Shown: positions 22,101-56,436, numbered from the stretch's first letter. The stretch: DNA of 64,000 bases from Phoebastria nigripes (GCA_035582835.1 JAYKAV010003266.1:5205698-5269697), one strand, 5' to 3'. The notes: generated by a model not told the origin, from the letters alone. Numbers and translations: made by a program.

Positions 22101-25100
22101 CAACATATGTATTCAAATGTGCTGAGCTTAGTATTTGTGGTAAGAATATGCAAGCAGTACCAATACGTACATTTGTACGAAGAATGCACATAAGGATACA
22201 TCATTAAGGATATAAAAGAGATTCATCTTCTACCTGAATGATGCCAGTCAAAAATGTTATTGATGCAGTAAGTGTCAAGGCCTCCATGTAATCCTTCATA
22301 AATGTAGGGTATGAGAAGTTGTCCAGTGAACCATTAGAGGACAATGTTTGGCTGAAATTAAGAGTCTTCAGAATGTTTGTCACCACCATATTTAGGATGC
22401 TGAATGAGCCTGCAACCAACAGAACAGGGAACAGAAAATGGAACTGCATGAGATGTTGCAACAAAGACTTATCTTAAAACCACACACATCCATCTCTTCC
22501 CTCCACCATCAGTCTGTACAGTATGAGACAGTCTATTTTCATTCATATATATAATCCACATATATAATAAATTTTTACTGTTTCTGAGTAAGTACCTAAA
22601 GTTTCCAAAGTCCTGTCTGAAAATTTGAGATTCCTANCATTTTACGAGTGAAGTCTTCAGTCGGTCAGATACACAACAAAAAGATTTTAATGTAAAGCAC
22701 AAAAAATGGGTGCATTACAATGAGTTGCCAGAAAGGCTGAAAAACATAGTCAGTCAGAGAAAGAAATGCCTATTTACCTAAGAGGCCAGAGCTCCACATA
22801 CCCACTCATTATGATAATGCGAAGGGCCTTCTCACATGTAAACAGCATTTTAATAATCTAGCTTCTGAACAAATTAAGAATGTAAACCCATCAACAGTTC
22901 AGTCATGGCAAGAAACTGCATGTAGAAGACCATGGAGAAGACCAGGAGCCAAATCATGATTCACAGGAACATCCTGGGGGTAAATGTGAAGCAGCTTGCA
23001 CTGGTCCTTTACTTTACNTAGGAGACTCCTCCATGACACTCCAGACGTCTCCTTTGCACTGGTGTCTGTGATAGCTCACTTCCTCAGGGGGTACAAAGGA
23101 CCTCGCAGCTGAAACTTGACTGACTTGGTGAAATTCTCACCACAGATCAGCTGCAGAAGTTGAACAACAATGAACTGAGAATCTGGGGGTCTGGATTCTC
23201 ACCTAAATAACATCTGCATATTAGATGAAATAGATTAGGACATCTTGCCAGTTTTCTGAAGCAGCATTGAACATAATCTCTAAGTCCTGTAGAAACATTT
23301 CACAGTACAAAATAAACCTCACCAATTGAGATATGATGCGAAGTCCCAAATATAACATATGTCATTGAGCAGCAGAACGCAGAAAGGAAGCCATTGACAT
23401 TTGGCAGAGGTAGCCTGGTCAGCCAAACTCCTAGAAGTCCTGGAAGGCAAAAATCTGTTTCTAAAGTCAAGCAAATTGGGAAGGCTATCTCTGGTTACTA
23501 TTTTTAAGTAAAATTTTGCTGATGAAAACCTGCCAACCCTTATGAAAATCCCATTATATTTATTCACAGAATCATCACACATAGGTAGCACGAGTGCTGG
23601 TCTTGCTTATACTACCTGCCATTTTCCAGTTTGGGTCTAAACATGCCAAATCAGTGAGCAAGACAGCCATTGAACTCCCAGTCTGTTTTTTAGGGAATTC
23701 AGGACCTGATAAAGCCAGGCCAGTTGGTGACAAAAGCCAATGTTGTTTTACAACACGGGCCCTAACTAGAAATTAGACAAAGAACCAGAACAACCTTTCG
23801 TTTAGGCCACCTACTAGTGGGGTGGCTATGCATGTGGGTATCTAACAGACCTGATTTTGCAAGGTGGATTTTAAAGACCATGTTATTTTGTATTCAAGAT
23901 AGGAAAATGCTGATATTAGTCTATATTTTGAGTCAGTTTGAAAGAAACTTTATGAAACAAGTAGTGTCCTGTCCTCGAAATTACACCATGTAACATCTGA
24001 TTATAGAAAAGAAGTTCTCCTGCAAATATGCAAATAAATAGGTTAATGATTTAAGGAACTTCTAAGGTTAAAGTACCCACATAACCTGATGACATTAGAA
24101 AGAACAGAAACACACACAGGAGAGAGATTATGAAAAGCATGATATACAAAAGGAAGCTAGAGTGTTTTTTCTCTCTGCCTACCTTGAGGAATCTGAAACA
24201 TCCCAACACTTAGGCCTGCATGTAGATCCCTCAAGATCCACTCTCTGAACCGATATGAAAACAGCCAGTTCAGGACAGGGAACACCTTGAGTGTGATCTT
24301 TCTGAACCTTCCCCAGGAGAAGCTGAAAAGAATCAGATAAGCTAAGCTATATGCAATGCCTTTTACAATCTCCATCTCTGCAGCGCTTTTGCATGGCCTC
24401 ATGCTCTGCAGGCACAGAAGCCACACTGCTACGGTCAGCTGTCTGCAGGCACCATATACTGTGAACCCACACAGGCGTTAGCCTTCCGCAGGTCCAGCTG
24501 GCACATAACATGAATCCTACATAGGCACCCCCATGCCTTTGCATTCCATTCAGATGAATCGCAAATGCTCTGTGTGCCATTCATATGATAGCCTGTCAGC
24601 GCCGGAGCCCAGAGCGCTGAATGCATCAATTATTTGACCTCGTTAACACCGCAGAAAAATAGGAGATGGTATTTTGATTCCTCCTATTCTGATCTAGAAG
24701 AAAAACATACAAATACTGCATCTGGGGTGGGGGGAAATAGGCAAGCTTATCCCACCTCCCAAAAAACAGTCAAATGTTTCCTGTATTACATTATTTAATA
24801 AGGGGATGCAAGNGGGACTCGACCGACATGATTTATTTTGTGTATATGTTTTTGAATCAGAATTTCCAGTAGGTAAACTCTGACTAACCCCACAGTCCTG
24901 TGCTCCTTTTTCCCCTTTTTAATCCCCTGGCAATGTTGGTGATTTTCTACTTACAAACCAAATATAAGTGATGCAGTGTCTGCCCAAGGCTTCTGGCAGC
25001 CTTGAACAGTGGCTGTGGGGACTGACCCCAGTTAACGTTATAGAGTTGAGTCCCTTTCCATCATTTTGTTGTCCAAGGTGACTACAAACTGGGCTGACAA

Positions 25101-26948
25101 GTGGATACAAAATGGAGAACAGAGAAAACATATGAGATAGGGAAGTGGAAAAGAAACAGGGAAAAGAGTATGAGGAAGCAAGGGAGATACAATTCTTAAA
25201 TGATGAGTTGGGGGAGGGAATAAAGAGATTTTCTTATTAGGCACCAAGTGCAATGATAAAGTTTCCAATAATAGCTATGACTTTAGAGCAAAATTCTCCC
25301 TTTGATCTCTGGGCAAGACGTATTTTATTGCACCAGGTGTTTCTGGGTGGACAGACAGTTAACTCTAGATCACATGTCATAATTACACACAATTCAACCC
25401 TTCCCATCAAGTAATTTTGTTTCTCTGACTCCAGAACTTCATCCAATCTCCTTCTTACATTTTTTTTTAATAGATAAAAAGACAGCGCTGGAACAGAAGG
25501 CTATTGCACAATCTAAAGAATCTCACTATTACAGAAATTACTCTTGATGACAAGTCTTCGTGGTGAAGGAAAACTAGAAAACACAATAGCAACTCAAACT
25601 ATGGCTCCATTTGCCTTCACTTATCATCAGGAAATTACTTTACAGCAGTGTAAGTTAGACATGACCCATAGTTTTAGGCTGCAGTCCCACACATAGCTGA
25701 GCTGATGTAAGAGCTAGTTATACAGACAGAGAGAGGTCTGGCTCCCCTACTTTCCTTTCCCTGTGTGGTCCTGTCCCTTCTGGCAGCAGCAAGCTGTTAG
25801 ATTAGCTCACCACACCTTGTGGAACCTCACCCATAGCTAGACTTGAGTCTCAAGTCCTGCCATGGTCTCAAAAGAACAGTTTAAGTTTCAGTATACGTTC
25901 AGTATACATGCTGAAACAAAGCCCAGATAAATGATGAATCAGAGATTTTGTATTTACTTTCTTAGGAGGACTTTGTAGAGTAGACACAGCCATAACCATT
26001 GACAGTCCACTCTCCATCCAAAAAGAGATTCAGAAAGAAAACTGAGAGTATTCATAGTCAAACAAAACTAAAAAGGAAGCTGATGAACGGGCTTCCTATT
26101 TTTTATTATATTTGCCTTGCTGGAAGAACATCAGGAATTCTCCTATGCTGCCAACGAAGACTGCCTTCTGGTGAGCCTGCAGGGCTCCTCTGGCAGAAGA
26201 GATGCTTCTACTCCCAGAATGCCCAAAAGAGAATTTTGGCAGATGGGAAAATGAGGCTGTGGAAGCATTAATGCTTTATCAGTACCCTAGCCTCACCCGT
26301 TCTCCTCAAAGAACACAGGAACATAGCTCCAAAATTACGCCAAAGCAGTTCAGTCAATCTCAGTCATACCATTATGCAACTGTCCATGTCCCCAGCTAAG
26401 AGGGAACAGAAAAAGGCTCTTGAAATTTAAGAAATAAAAGTATCAAAGGGCACANATCAGAAAAAAGCAAATGAAAGCTCGTGTCTGACAGCTGGGCTGA
26501 GGGAAGCACTGGAGGGAACTACAACTATTGGCTGTTTCTCTTTACAGTGCCTATATCCCTCACACTATCATAGTCCTGAAGTGAGCAGACACTTTTGCAG
26601 ATTGCAAATAGCAACTTTGGTAACGCAGCGCTAAGCTGATCTTGCATGCTTCAGGTGTGAGTTGCTGTAACTGGGTGTTCTGCTTTGATTATCAATAGTG
26701 CAGTTCAGCATTTTAATTACCAGCTGTGGGGAAGTTAGCACCTTTTTTACACTTGGGCTTGAAGAGTCTGCTTAGTTTCTTTACACCTGATAAATTCCTG
26801 GCATAGAACTCACCTGCACTGTAGCCGTCTGTTCTCTCGAGGGATCTGTAGTGCTCCACCCAAGGTGGAGGACAGTTTTCTTTCAAAGTATGCCTGGAAG
26901 TGCTCCTCAGTCTGCATTTCTCTTTGGACCCTGTAAGCTGCTGGTTGC
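9957..26948 (-). CDS. SLC26A8: SLC26A8, testis anion transporter 1 (coding exons 2 to last; first coding exon unresolved)
   Basis: Eighteen exons on the minus strand join without a phase error into about 802 codons plus a split first codon. The order is N-terminal cytosolic segment (26948-26814), SLC26 membrane domain (24322-15972), linker and STAS domain (14513-9957). The family is anion exchangers and channels. In mammals SLC26A8 is a sperm protein that carries chloride and sulfate-type anions, binds RACGAP1 through its STAS domain and works with CFTR. Identification rests on segment-by-segment resemblance to mammalian SLC26A8: IVS-containing STAS domain with HTIILDFSMV, CHSSVIADFEKNDFFD, WRQDKY, LGQIP..NIYRS and GIKIFQCCSS. 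The neighbours (MAPK14 head-to-head) agree. Human SLC26A8 has 970 residues. This copy ends soon after the STAS domain and lacks the long Glu/Pro-rich tail. The first coding exon is ambiguous, with two candidates between 28070 and 28732. One ambiguous base falls inside an exon (20466). Confidence 0.93.
10282..10336 (-). CDS. SLC26A8: SLC26A8 exon (STAS core strand)
   Basis: A 55-nt exon with acceptor TTCCACAG and donor GTGAGT encodes IIHMFHNIGITVLIASCH. It matches the STAS strand usually written VLIAGCHSS in this family. It starts in phase 0 and ends with one base of the next codon, which the following exon completes. Confidence 0.9.
10858..10872 (-). repeat. Poly(T) run beside the CR1-like segment
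   Basis: A run of 15 T followed by AAAGG. It abuts the CR1-like block, but CR1 elements usually end in short 8-bp repeats rather than poly(A), so the link is uncertain. Confidence 0.6.
10885..11120 (+). repeat. Decayed CR1-type LINE 3' segment
   Basis: Motifs in order, AGAATCACAGAATTTCAGAA, GGCTGGAAGGAATCTGGAA, then TCTAACCTGTTATTAAAA, follow the usual avian CR1 3' region (agaatcatagaatgg..ggttggaagggacc..ctaacctgttcttaaaa). It lies in an SLC26A8 intron. It is strongly diverged and was identified from memory of the consensus. Confidence 0.6.
11691..12050 (-). CDS. SLC26A8: SLC26A8 exon (STAS variable loop and strand HTIILDF)
   Basis: This 360-nt exon (120 codons, phase 0 at both ends) has an acceptor ending TCTTAG and donor GTAAGC. 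It starts IPYAEKLVKRRHADSDSSSS and runs through a poorly conserved acidic, Ser-rich loop into VHTIILDFSMVQFVDLIGS. The loop is the variable insertion that mammalian SLC26A8 also has inside its STAS domain. The last 25 residues carry the conserved STAS strand and the phosphorylation-loop equivalent. Confidence 0.92.
13282..13416 (-). CDS. SLC26A8: SLC26A8 exon (STAS N-terminal part, Cys- and Pro-rich)
   Basis: 135 nt (45 codons, phase 0 both ends). The acceptor CTTTTGCAG is strong. The donor AGG|GTCAGC is unusually weak. It encodes MDMKAVPLDE and continues to CSCVCDPPLPPPR. The same position in mammalian SLC26A8 carries a similar Cys-rich segment ending LPR before IxYxE. Confidence 0.87.
13505..13597 (-). 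CDS. SLC26A8: SLC26A8 exon (start of STAS domain)
   Basis: 93 nt (31 codons, phase 0 both ends) with acceptor TTTTACAG and donor GTAAAT. It encodes AREIEGIKIFQCCSSISFAN and NYFKTYLLHK. GIKIFQCCSSI is the first STAS strand and is nearly identical to the mammalian segment. Confidence 0.93.
14444..14513 (-). CDS. SLC26A8: SLC26A8 exon (linker to STAS, 70 nt)
   Basis: A 70-nt exon with acceptor TTTCAG and donor GTAAGA encodes MKMVVLGQIPNMNIYRSLSI followed by YRA. It fills exactly the gap between an upstream exon ending with two bases of a codon and a downstream exon starting in phase 0. LGQIPNxNIYRS is the family-typical link between the last membrane helix and the STAS domain. Confidence 0.94.
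15972..16078 (-). CDS. SLC26A8: SLC26A8 exon (last membrane helices)
   Basis: 107 nt, phase 0 to 2, with acceptor TTCAAAG preceded by a long pyrimidine tract and donor GTACTT. It encodes VIWLVTFAAVLCLGLDVGLA then IAMGSTFFIITIRSH. The motif LGLDVGLA corresponds to the widely conserved LGLDxGL of SLC26 proteins. Confidence 0.92.
16619..16714 (-). CDS. SLC26A8: SLC26A8 exon (membrane helix and WRQDKY loop)
   Basis: 96 nt (32 codons, phase 0) with acceptor TTTGCACAG and donor GTAAGTG. It encodes GILAAIVVFNVLPFLEKFLD then IPILWRQDKYHF. WRQDKY is highly characteristic of this loop in SLC26 transporters. Confidence 0.93.
17952..18029 (-). CDS. SLC26A8: SLC26A8 exon (membrane helix)
   Basis: 78 nt (26 codons, phase 0) with acceptor TTCTGTTCAG and donor GTAAGTG. 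It encodes a hydrophobic helix LAAVIGVSVMVVIALKLGRF ending in FQVIPN. In mammals this residue run ends FxxLPN before AxLAGI. Confidence 0.9.
18822..18935 (-). CDS. SLC26A8: SLC26A8 exon (GLCN..SSFF..TGGRTQ)
   Basis: 114 nt (38 codons, phase 0) with acceptor TTTTACAG and donor GTGAGC. It encodes ELIAVGLCNICSSFFKSFVV, then SCAISGTVIQEKTGGRTQ. The ELIAxGLCN..SSFF..GGR(T/Q)Q order is a hallmark of the SLC26 transport core. Confidence 0.94.
19885..20032 (-). CDS. SLC26A8: SLC26A8 exon (membrane helix, ASNQ end)
   Basis: 148 nt, completing a split Arg codon and ending in phase 0. Acceptor CCTGTAG, donor GTGAGA. It encodes FLPPTLPDLSNLSKIILHAF then SLAIVSYFLLLFVGERYASL and HHYNIASNQ. The NQ end before (D/E)LIAxGL is family-typical. 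Confidence 0.93.
20402..20484 (-). CDS. SLC26A8: SLC26A8 exon with one ambiguous base
   Basis: 83 nt (27 codons plus two bases) with acceptor TTTCCCAG and donor GTTAGT. It encodes IITVTI, one unknown residue (N at 20466), SNRIHLHAESSSAVVSMIPQ. It corresponds to the mammalian segment between MEL and the Pro-rich loop. The upstream intron is only 234 nt and is open in frame. Confidence 0.88.
20719..20868 (-). CDS. SLC26A8: SLC26A8 exon (ALPKANATS..FPMEL)
   Basis: 150 nt (50 codons, phase 0) with acceptor TTTTTCAG and donor GTAAGTG. It encodes NLFHFFLALPKANATSILLF, LLSMATLRLNKSIMITYKHS and PVAFPMELLL. ALPKANxTSIL and FPMEL match mammalian SLC26A8 closely and separate it from other SLC26 members. 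Confidence 0.94.
21574..21738 (-). CDS. SLC26A8: SLC26A8 exon (LGLVTTYMPK..TAAALH)
   Basis: 165 nt (55 codons, phase 0) with acceptor CCATACAG and donor GTGAGT. It encodes LLLGCFCLGLVTTYMPKTLI, DAYLTAAALHVIISQFTFIF and DITLDFHKGPLDIFY. G(F/L)xxTYxPxxxxxAYxxAxALHxxxSQ is the core SLC26 helix pattern. Confidence 0.94.
22234..22409 (-). CDS. SLC26A8: SLC26A8 exon (glycosylated extracellular loop)
   Basis: 176 nt, completing a split Gly codon and ending in phase 0. Acceptor GGTTGCAG, donor GTAGAA. It encodes SFSILNMVVTNILKTLNFSQ, TLSSNGSLDNFSYPTFMKDY and MEALTLTASITFLTGIIQ. The hydrophilic loop carries three N-X-S sequons (NFS, NGS, NFS), as expected for the extracellular loop between helices 3 and 4. 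Confidence 0.93.
23323..23430 (-). CDS. SLC26A8: SLC26A8 exon (second membrane helix)
   Basis: 108 nt. The acceptor ends ACTTCTAG and the donor is GTGAGG. It encodes (G)VWLTRLPLPNVNGFLSAFCC then SMTYVIFGTSHHISI and the first base of Gly. It aligns with the mammalian run GLxxSLLxRQLIPPLN..CSSVIYVIFGSCHQMSIG. Confidence 0.9.
24183..24322 (-). CDS. SLC26A8: SLC26A8 exon (cytosolic to first membrane segment)
   Basis: 140 nt with acceptor TTCTTTTCAG and donor GTAGGC. It encodes FSWGRFRKITLKVFPVLNWL, FSYRFREWILRDLHAGLSVG and MFQIPQ. FPxLxWxxxYRxx(E/D)W(L/I)xxDLxAGxSVG is the SLC26 entry to the membrane domain. The first base completes a split Ser codon from the upstream exon. Confidence 0.93.
26814..26948 (-). 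CDS. SLC26A8: SLC26A8 exon (N-terminal cytosolic segment)
   Basis: 135 nt with acceptor CTTACAG and donor GTGAGT. It encodes QPAAYRVQREMQTEEHFQAY, FERKLSSTLGGALQIPRENR and RLQC. It resembles the mammalian N-terminal run AYDVKREVxxEExF..RKxSS..VQC. The exon starts by completing a codon whose first two bases lie in an unseen upstream exon. Confidence 0.82.
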
Positions 26949-29150
26949 CTGTAAGTACCAACAGTATCGTTGTCTAGTGCCGTATTTTTCTTCTGATCAC
27001 AGTCAGTCAAAAACAGAGGAACAGCAAATGCTCGAGACCACAATGAACACTCTCTTTCTTGGCAGTGAGACTGGAAGAAAGAAACAGGGTCACTGACTGA
27101 AGTATCTACTAAAACCAAAATAAAAAGTATGATACGTGATCAGTCCATCCCAACGTAACTCCTGTGAAGCCGGCAGTTACAGCAGAGTTAAGCAAGGCTC
27201 TGGAGACTGAAATCCATGAAAGACATGCTTCTCTTAAGATCAAACAAATCGATTGCCAGATCAGTTGTAGGAACACTGGGTCCTTCTGGAACTTGCCATG
27301 TTCCTATTCTGTAGGAAAAATCAGCCTGAATCCCCTCCGTTTTGTGATCCAAAAGCAGGCCCGTGTTTAGGGAACTAAATACAATCCCTCTCCATAAACC
27401 TACCACAGCTGAGGAAACCATTTGAATTCTCCTTGTTTCCAATCCTGGAGGAAAAAGGATTAGTCTGAATCATACAGAGAGCAGCTAAACCTGAGGCTGT
27501 ACAAATGCCACAACTTGCTGTATAAAATCAGTATCTGATACCATTCAGGTTTTTAAATCCCCAAAATGTCTGACTCCCATTCCTTAGAATTTTAGTATCA
27601 GGAAGGAGATCTGAATTCAATCACTAGTAGGTAAGATGCGAGTTCCCAAAGTGAATACTGAGTAAATAAATGTCCAGTGCAAGAGCAGATCTAAGACAAA
27701 GTTGTCATACTGACAGCTGAGGCAGAAAAAAAATTCAAATCCAGAGCTACGAAGTGAAAGTACATTTAAGAAGGGTGGTGACATGTAGGAACATATTTTT
27801 TTGCTATGGGCAGAACAAAGAAAGAAAAGAGGAAATATAAAAAGGCTGTGAGTGAGCAGTTGAGAGTCTATTCAGAATGCAATCTAAGTTTTAAGTATCA
27901 AAACCTGCAAAAAAATTCATTGGGATTTAAGTTTTCTCCTCATATTTCATTTCCTGAGCCACCAGGATCAGTTTGTACTGAGGTCTAGTGCTTTGCACCA
28001 CTGAGATATGCTACTTCTGATACAGCAACAGGGACTCCAGCGCAGTATTTATTGTCTTGTGAGACATACCTACCAACACGTACACACACCCCAATCATTC
28101 TAAACCACAGAAAGAGCTCGTAGTAGGCACGTCTCAAACACACTCCATCCCTAGGGCGCAGTTTCTCCCTCTTTTTGTAGAGGAGATAAATCAAGGTCTT
28201 CCACAGATGAGTTTAAGAGCCATTTTGTTCATTAGCTTTTCATACCCAGTACAAGCTTTTGAAGACGTAGCTGTTTGTGACATCTTTGAGCACAATCACC
28301 TTTTCAAGGCAAGATAATACAAGAAAAACTATGAAGAAGCTAGAGGTTGCAAACTAAAGACATTACAAACCCCAGCATGCCAAGAAGTAGTTACTTTTCA
28401 GATGCAAGCAGTGGTAACTTCCAGCTGTTCGCTTCTGTTATTTGGACTTCAATGATGACTCACAGCAGCAGAGGACAGGGTCCCACTCTGTTACACTGGG
28501 TAGAGAAAAGAGAAGGGTTTTGACATGGGAAGCCAAATGTTTTAAAAGCAGGCTTCCGTATTCCATTCAGAATGTGTCGGTCTTGCACACTACTGCTAAC
28601 GAGACTCATCTTCCTCAAGCTTGAGATCAAAAGCTAAGTGGCCTTAAACACAAATCCCTAACACTATGTATTTGCTGTGACATTCTGTACTTACTACCTG
28701 GTGAGGACACCCAGGGCTCCACTCCAAAACATGCTTAACCTGCAGCACTTAATGACTTCACTGAGTCTTAGGCACATACTTGAAAGCATGCACATACGTA
28801 TCTTTGATACTGCAAGGCCTATTACAGTATTGAGAAAGTTTATTCTCCAAACACACACAGGAAGATCAGGACACTGGGAAATCTGAGCAGAGAGAGCTTA
28901 GCTTCCCCCATTGCTGCTGGCTTGAACCCCTGGAAGGGAACAAAGTGTCCTTAGCAAGTTTACAAGAGCAATTAATACCAGCTTGTAACACTCCAGAAGC
29001 ACTAGAGCTACGCTTAGCCTGAGATACACCGTGGCAGGCTGTTACTCACCAGTGACTGACAGCTTACCCTGGGCTGCAGATGTGCTGCCTTTGTAATTTT
29101 TTTCACCTGTTTTCCCTTTCTTTTTTTACTTAAAGCACATGCTAAGGGGG
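26949..29150. other. Stretch holding the unresolved 5' end of SLC26A8
   Basis: No exon can be assigned with certainty. Two minus-strand segments could be the first coding exon, because each has an ATG, the right phase (3n+2) and a donor: 28098-28070 (donor GTATGT) and 28732-28698 (donor GTAGTA). No similarity decides between them. Confidence 0.4.
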
Positions 29151-29364
29151 ACTGCGCAGGAAAGTCAAGCAGGGCTCGTGAAAAGGCGAAACAGGGGCCG
29201 CGCATCGTAGAAGCACTCGAGTTAGCAGGGACCCATTCACCCCGCACCAGGTTCACACCCGGGCCCCCCCACCCGTGAAATGCCCCCCCCGAGGCGCTGC
29301 CCCACGCTGCGCTCCCCAGAGGCCCCGCCCCCGCGCCGGCCCCGCCCCCTCCCCGCGGGGCGGC

Positions 29365-29374
29365 TCTCGCGAGA
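29365..29374. promoter_or_regulatory. CGCG element (TCTCGCGAGA), copy 1
   Basis: An exact TCTCGCGAGA palindrome, the CpG-island element known to be bound by BANP when unmethylated. It extends to CTCTCGCGAGAG (29364-29375). Confidence 0.7.
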
Positions 29375-29390
29375 GGCCGCCGCGCTGGTT

Positions 29391-29400
29391 CCATATTGGG
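29391..29400. promoter_or_regulatory. CArG-like box
   Basis: CCATATTGGG differs by one base from the CC(A/T)6GG serum response factor site. It lies between the two CGCG elements. Confidence 0.3.
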
Positions 29401-29425
29401 TCATCTCTGCCCTCGGCGCCTCAGC

Positions 29426-29435
29426 TCTCGCGAGA
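29426..29435. promoter_or_regulatory. CGCG element (TCTCGCGAGA), copy 2
   Basis: A second exact TCTCGCGAGA, extending to the perfect 14-base palindrome GCTCTCGCGAGAGC (29424-29437). Its start lies 61 bases from that of the first copy. Confidence 0.7.
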
Positions 29436-29773
29436 GCGGTCGCGACGAGCGATTGGGCTCCACTGTCGCGGCGGGTGGAGGGGGGGGCCGCTGCCCGGGC
29501 CCAGCTCGGGCTGTGCAGCTTGGGGCGGGGCGGGCGGGAGGGGTGGAGGCGGAGGCGGAGGCTGTGGCGTCGCCTGCGCCGTCCTACCTGTGACGGGAGT
29601 GTCTCCCCCACACCGCCACCCCGCCCGTCAGCCCTCCGCCCCGCTCGCTGCCGGCTGGACGACCCCGGCCGCGCCTCGCTTCACCTCGCCTCACCTCACG
29701 GGGCTATCCCGCCCCTCGCCATCCGGGGGAGGGACGGAGGGAGCCGGGAGAGAAGGGGGAGGGAAGGCGGTGA

Positions 29774-54099
<24,326 letters not shown>

Positions 54100-56187
54100 G
54101 AAACTGCTCTCTTCTGTTTGTCCCACTTCACTGTGAGGGGAAGGCCTTTTCATAGGGACTCTCCAATTATCGTTCAAGTGCCTCGTCACAACAATATTCT
54201 CCTTGGTGGAGGGGTTTTGTGTGTGTTGAATTGGGGAGGGTGGGGGGAGGGAAGAAAGTTGAGTCTATGTAAACATGCTGCATGCTCTCTTGTATTCTGT
54301 GTACAGCCTGGGACAAGCCTCTAAGACCTGTTCTGACTGCTCGTTAGTCCTTCCAGAGTAACAGTGCTCAACCAGTTTGCACTGCTGGGGCAAGGTGGGG
54401 AAGCTGACGTTTAAAGTTTGGTTACAATCGTTGCCATTTATCAATTCTTCTACAGTTAAGTAACCTCAAAATAATGGAAGTTGGTTTCTAGGCTGAGAGT
54501 CCTCTGTTTTCTTCAGGACTGAAGGTGGGGTTGAGGGATGTCCTTGTTCAGTGCCAGATGGCTGATTTACGTCCAGATCTTCCTGGTACGGCAGAATGTA
54601 CAGGCCTTCTAATGTCTGATTCTTGGAACATGAAAAGGTTTTGTTTGAAACTGTAAATATGTTCGTGCCTTAAATGAATGGGGAGAGAGGGGAAAGGAAG
54701 TCTGGAGTGGAAATCTCTGACCCACTGTTTTTCAGGGTGAAGGCTCCCAGATAGCCAGGCATGAACTCCATGTAACCAGGAAATAACTTTCCGAGGCAAC
54801 AGCTTCTACCCCTGGATTGAGTGTTCCTGTATTTTTCCCTCTTCCCCTCCTCTCGTTCTGAGGCTTCCCAGCATTAGCTCCCAGGAGACAGAGGCTGGAG
54901 AAGATTCTTGCTAGCCACATGTTTGTGTATTTTGTTCCTTACAAGGTGGGGTGTTTTTGCATGTCGTAGCTGTATGTGCATGTAGAGCTGCTTGATTTTT
55001 GTCGTTACTTTTTTGGGGATGGCACTGGGGCAGTTAAATCGTCAGTGAACTATTTTACTGAGTACCTCAGCCAGTGCCATGAAATCACAGCATCCTTCCT
55101 CTTGTGCTGCAGCTCGTTGTGAAATACCTGCTGTTCTAGAGGCGTTGACGAGGAAAGGATAAAATACACGGCACAGAAACATGCACCTTTTTCTTTGTGT
55201 TCTGACCTTCTGGTTTCAGAGAAGGAGAGCTTGGGATGGAGGGTTTCTTGTGAGATCAAGTGTAAAAAATGTTCTTTAAAGAAACAGCTATGGCATCTTG
55301 TGCCAGAACTTAAGTTATTTCCTGAAAAGAATTTTTTTAGTATTGGAATCCAAAGCAAAGAAATAAGCATGCATAAAACCACAATCTCCCTTTCACTGTC
55401 TATATCTATAAATATAAATATTTATATATATATATAAAACTAACATTTACTAGAGGTTTTTTTTACCCTCTCAGATAAGAGCTTCTTGGCTGTTTTTTAG
55501 CAGGTTGATCTCTGCCTGAGGAAACATGAAAAGGGAGTATGTTTGAACACAAACATGGTTCAAATGTTTTGTATTTTACACGACTCTGCGTGAATGAAAC
55601 GCCCAGAGTTAGAGACTGGCAGGAGGGAGGTTTCTCAGCACGTTTGTGTGCTAGAACTGTACCTGGGGAGCTCAGGAGCCCCATTTTAGGACTTGCGGAG
55701 GAGACGTTTTTAGACATTTATTTGTTGCAGGCATCCTGTGTGGACAACGTACCTGTGTATGTGAGGAGAAAGGCTTTTGCAGTATTTTGTATTCTTGTTA
55801 CCTATGGGGCAGAGAGGAACTGTTTGTAGTGTTTTTACCCCGTGTTTGAAGAGGCAGCACAAAGGGATGGGACACGGATGACAAAGCCATCGATTCTTCC
55901 TAGGCTACTTTCCAGTGATCTCTTCAGGTCAAACACTTAATAGAAGTCTGGGGTGAGATGAAGAGAGCAGTTATTTCATGCTCTGGGATAAAACTCTCCT
56001 CAGCCCACCAAAATCAAGACAGAAAACCTCCCTTTTCTGCTGGACCAGCAGTCCAGGTATTCAAATGGAAATGTAGATATACTATGTAAACCTACAGCAA
56101 GATTATTTTTATCAGCCATTTTATGTGTAGAAGCTACAGTGTGATTTCATGCGGAAATATTGCTAAAGATTTTTAAAAATATAGACG

Positions 56188-56230
56188 TTGTGTGTGCGTG
56201 TGTGTGTGTGTCTGTGCGCGTGTGTGAGTG
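56188..56230 (+). repeat. (TG)n/(CG)-interrupted microsatellite
   Basis: Alternating purine-pyrimidine GT tract with a few CG and CT units, near the end of the MAPK14 3' UTR. It is likely length-variable. Confidence 0.9.
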
Positions 56231-56430
56231 GGGATGTTCCATTCGGAGTCCGTACTCTGACGGGAGCCCATGTGGCATGCGCTCCCCACCGTCAGTGCAA
56301 TGCTGTTCAGCTGCCTGCAGGCTGAACGGGAGGACGCACTTCAAAGAAGAAATCTGCTATTTTGTTTCTATCCATGAATTTTGCTGTAATTGGTTATGCC
56401 AGATAAGATGTCACAATACCACTGGTTAAA

Positions 56431-56436
56431 AATAAA
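56431..56436 (+). terminator. MAPK14 poly(A) signal
   Basis: AATAAA in the context CTGGTTAAAAATAAAACC, followed within about 60-80 bases by a GT-rich stretch. It is the best-placed signal downstream of the stop. Confidence 0.75.
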
